DNA of 8,049 nucleotides from Yimella sp. (lineage in GTDB: Bacteria > Actinomycetota > Actinomycetes > Actinomycetales > Dermatophilaceae): assembly GCA_030150425.1 (NCBI GenBank), contig JASLFY010000021.1, forward strand, positions 1 to 8,049. Direction: 5' to 3'. Both the position numbers and the translations under genes were made by a program. The notes beneath the pieces were generated by a model. It did not search any database. It was not told the DNA's origin and worked only from the letters and a program-made list of their open reading frames with translations. Below are positions 7,213 to 8,049 of the stretch, piece by piece (position 1 is the first letter of the stretch; each line of letters begins with the position of its first letter).

Positions 7213-8049
7213 TCACCACCTGTCTCGGGCGATCCGCTCACCGAGGGCCTCGAGCAGTCGCTCGCCGTCGGTCAACGCCTGCTGCAGATCGGTCGCCACC
7301 GACAGCAGGTCGTACGCCGCCACAACGCCGAGCCGCCCCAGACCGTCGGCGTCGAGGTCGCACACCCCGGCGACGGCAACGGCCGGGATGCCCTGTGCGG
7401 CAGCAAGTTCGACGACCGCGGCAGGGGCCTTGCCGTGCAGGGTCTGCCGGTCGAGCGCACCCTCGCCGGTGATCACCAGGTCGGCGCCGGTCAGGGCGGC
7501 GGGGAGGTCGACCAGGTCGAACACCAGTTGGGCGCCGGGCTGCAGCGTGGCACCCAGCAGCGCGATCGCGCCGAACCCGACCCCGCCCGCGGCGCCGGCA
7601 CCGGCGGCCTCGCGGTGGTCGGCCCCGACAGTCGCGGCGACGACGTCGGCCCAGTGCGTGAGCGCCGCGTCCAGCCGGCGTACGTCGTCCGGAGTCGCAC
7701 CCTTCTGCGGGCCGTAGACCGCGGCGGCGCCGTACGGCCCGGTCAGCGGGTTGTCGACGTCGCAGGCCACCAGCAGTTCGGCGTCGGCGAGCGCGGGGTG
7801 CAGTCCGGACAGATCGAGCGACCGCACGTCCGCGAGCGCCGCGCCTCCGTCGGCGACACCGTCGAAGCGGGCACCGAGGGCGGCCACCATCCCCGCTCCG
7901 CCATCGGTCGACGCGCTGCCGCCGATGCCGATCACGATGCGCCGGCAGCCGGCGTCCAGCGCGGCGGCGATGACCTCGCCGAGTCCGCGGCTCGAGGCGT
8001 GCAGCGGGTCGCGGTGGTCGCCGAGCATCGCCAGCCCGCCCACCTCGGC
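7213..8049 (-). CDS. Glycerate kinase, N-terminal part cut off by window edge
   Basis: Family members phosphorylate D-glycerate with ATP; the GarK/GlxK type of E. coli makes 2-phosphoglycerate. The 278 visible residues align with about the C-terminal three quarters of the roughly 380-residue family, starting near the segment that reads EMAAASGL in E. coli. Family segments in order are IGIGGSASTDGGAGM, ACDVDNPLTGPYGA followed by VYGPQKGA, GAGAAGGVGFGA and VITGEGALDRQTLHGKAP. The reading frame is open to the right edge, so an apparent start near 8043 is only an internal GTG codon. In E. coli, glxK is part of the allantoin regulon, where glyoxylate from ureidoglycolate is turned into glycerate. 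The same role is plausible here because allE is nearby, but the carboligase and reductase genes are not visible, and the enzyme could equally serve general glycerate use. Confidence 0.93.
   Translation of the reverse strand, partial: AEVGGLAMLGDHRDPLHASSRGLGEVIAAALDAGCRRIVIGIGGSASTDGGAGMVAALGARFDGVADGGAALADVRSLDLSGLHPALADAELLVACDVDNPLTGPYGAAAVYGPQKGATPDDVRRLDAALTHWADVVAATVGADHREAAGAGAAGGVGFGAIALLGATLQPGAQLVFDLVDLPAALTGADLVITGEGALDRQTLHGKAPAAVVELAAAQGIPAVAVAGVCDLDADGLGRLGVVAAYDLLSVATDLQQALTDGERLLEALGERIARDRW

Overview
The window looks like chromosomal DNA of a high-GC actinomycete. Base composition is about 70% G+C by eye, third codon positions are strongly G/C, GTG starts are common, genes are packed with 1- to 4-base junctions, and the guanine deaminase and xanthine dehydrogenase proteins read like actinobacterial family members. 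I cannot name a genus. Nothing points to mobile DNA: I see no transposase, integrase, tRNA, CRISPR array or abrupt composition change.

From right to left on the minus strand lie a glycerate kinase (7213-8049, its N-terminal part beyond the right edge), then, after an oppositely oriented gene, allE (5350-6177), xdhA (3765-5213), xdhB (1498-3768), xdhC (699-1496) and guaD (1-702, its C-terminal part beyond the left edge). The one plus-strand gene, 6261-7211, encodes a membrane-anchored endonuclease/exonuclease/phosphatase-family protein. It is divergent from allE and convergent with the glycerate kinase. No stretch longer than 136 bases lacks a gene.

The minus-strand genes make a coherent purine-degradation set. 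GuaD deaminates guanine to xanthine. The XdhA/XdhB enzyme, matured by XdhC, oxidises hypoxanthine and xanthine to urate. AllE converts (S)-ureidoglycine to ureidoglycolate and ammonia, several steps further down. The glycerate kinase could return glyoxylate-derived glycerate to central metabolism. The steps between urate and ureidoglycine (uricase, HIU hydrolase and OHCU decarboxylase, allantoinase, allantoate amidohydrolase), ureidoglycolate lyase and the glyoxylate carboligase branch are not in this window. xdhA-xdhB-xdhC-guaD is almost certainly one translationally coupled operon.

I did not find a convincing new system. The points most worth checking are a Val in XdhB where bovine xanthine oxidase has the substrate-contacting Phe1009, a 16-base near-palindrome over a possible -10 element upstream of xdhA, an imperfect dyad in the allE/nuclease divergent gap, the unexplained membrane nuclease inside a catabolic cluster, and strong over-use of the palindrome CGTACG.
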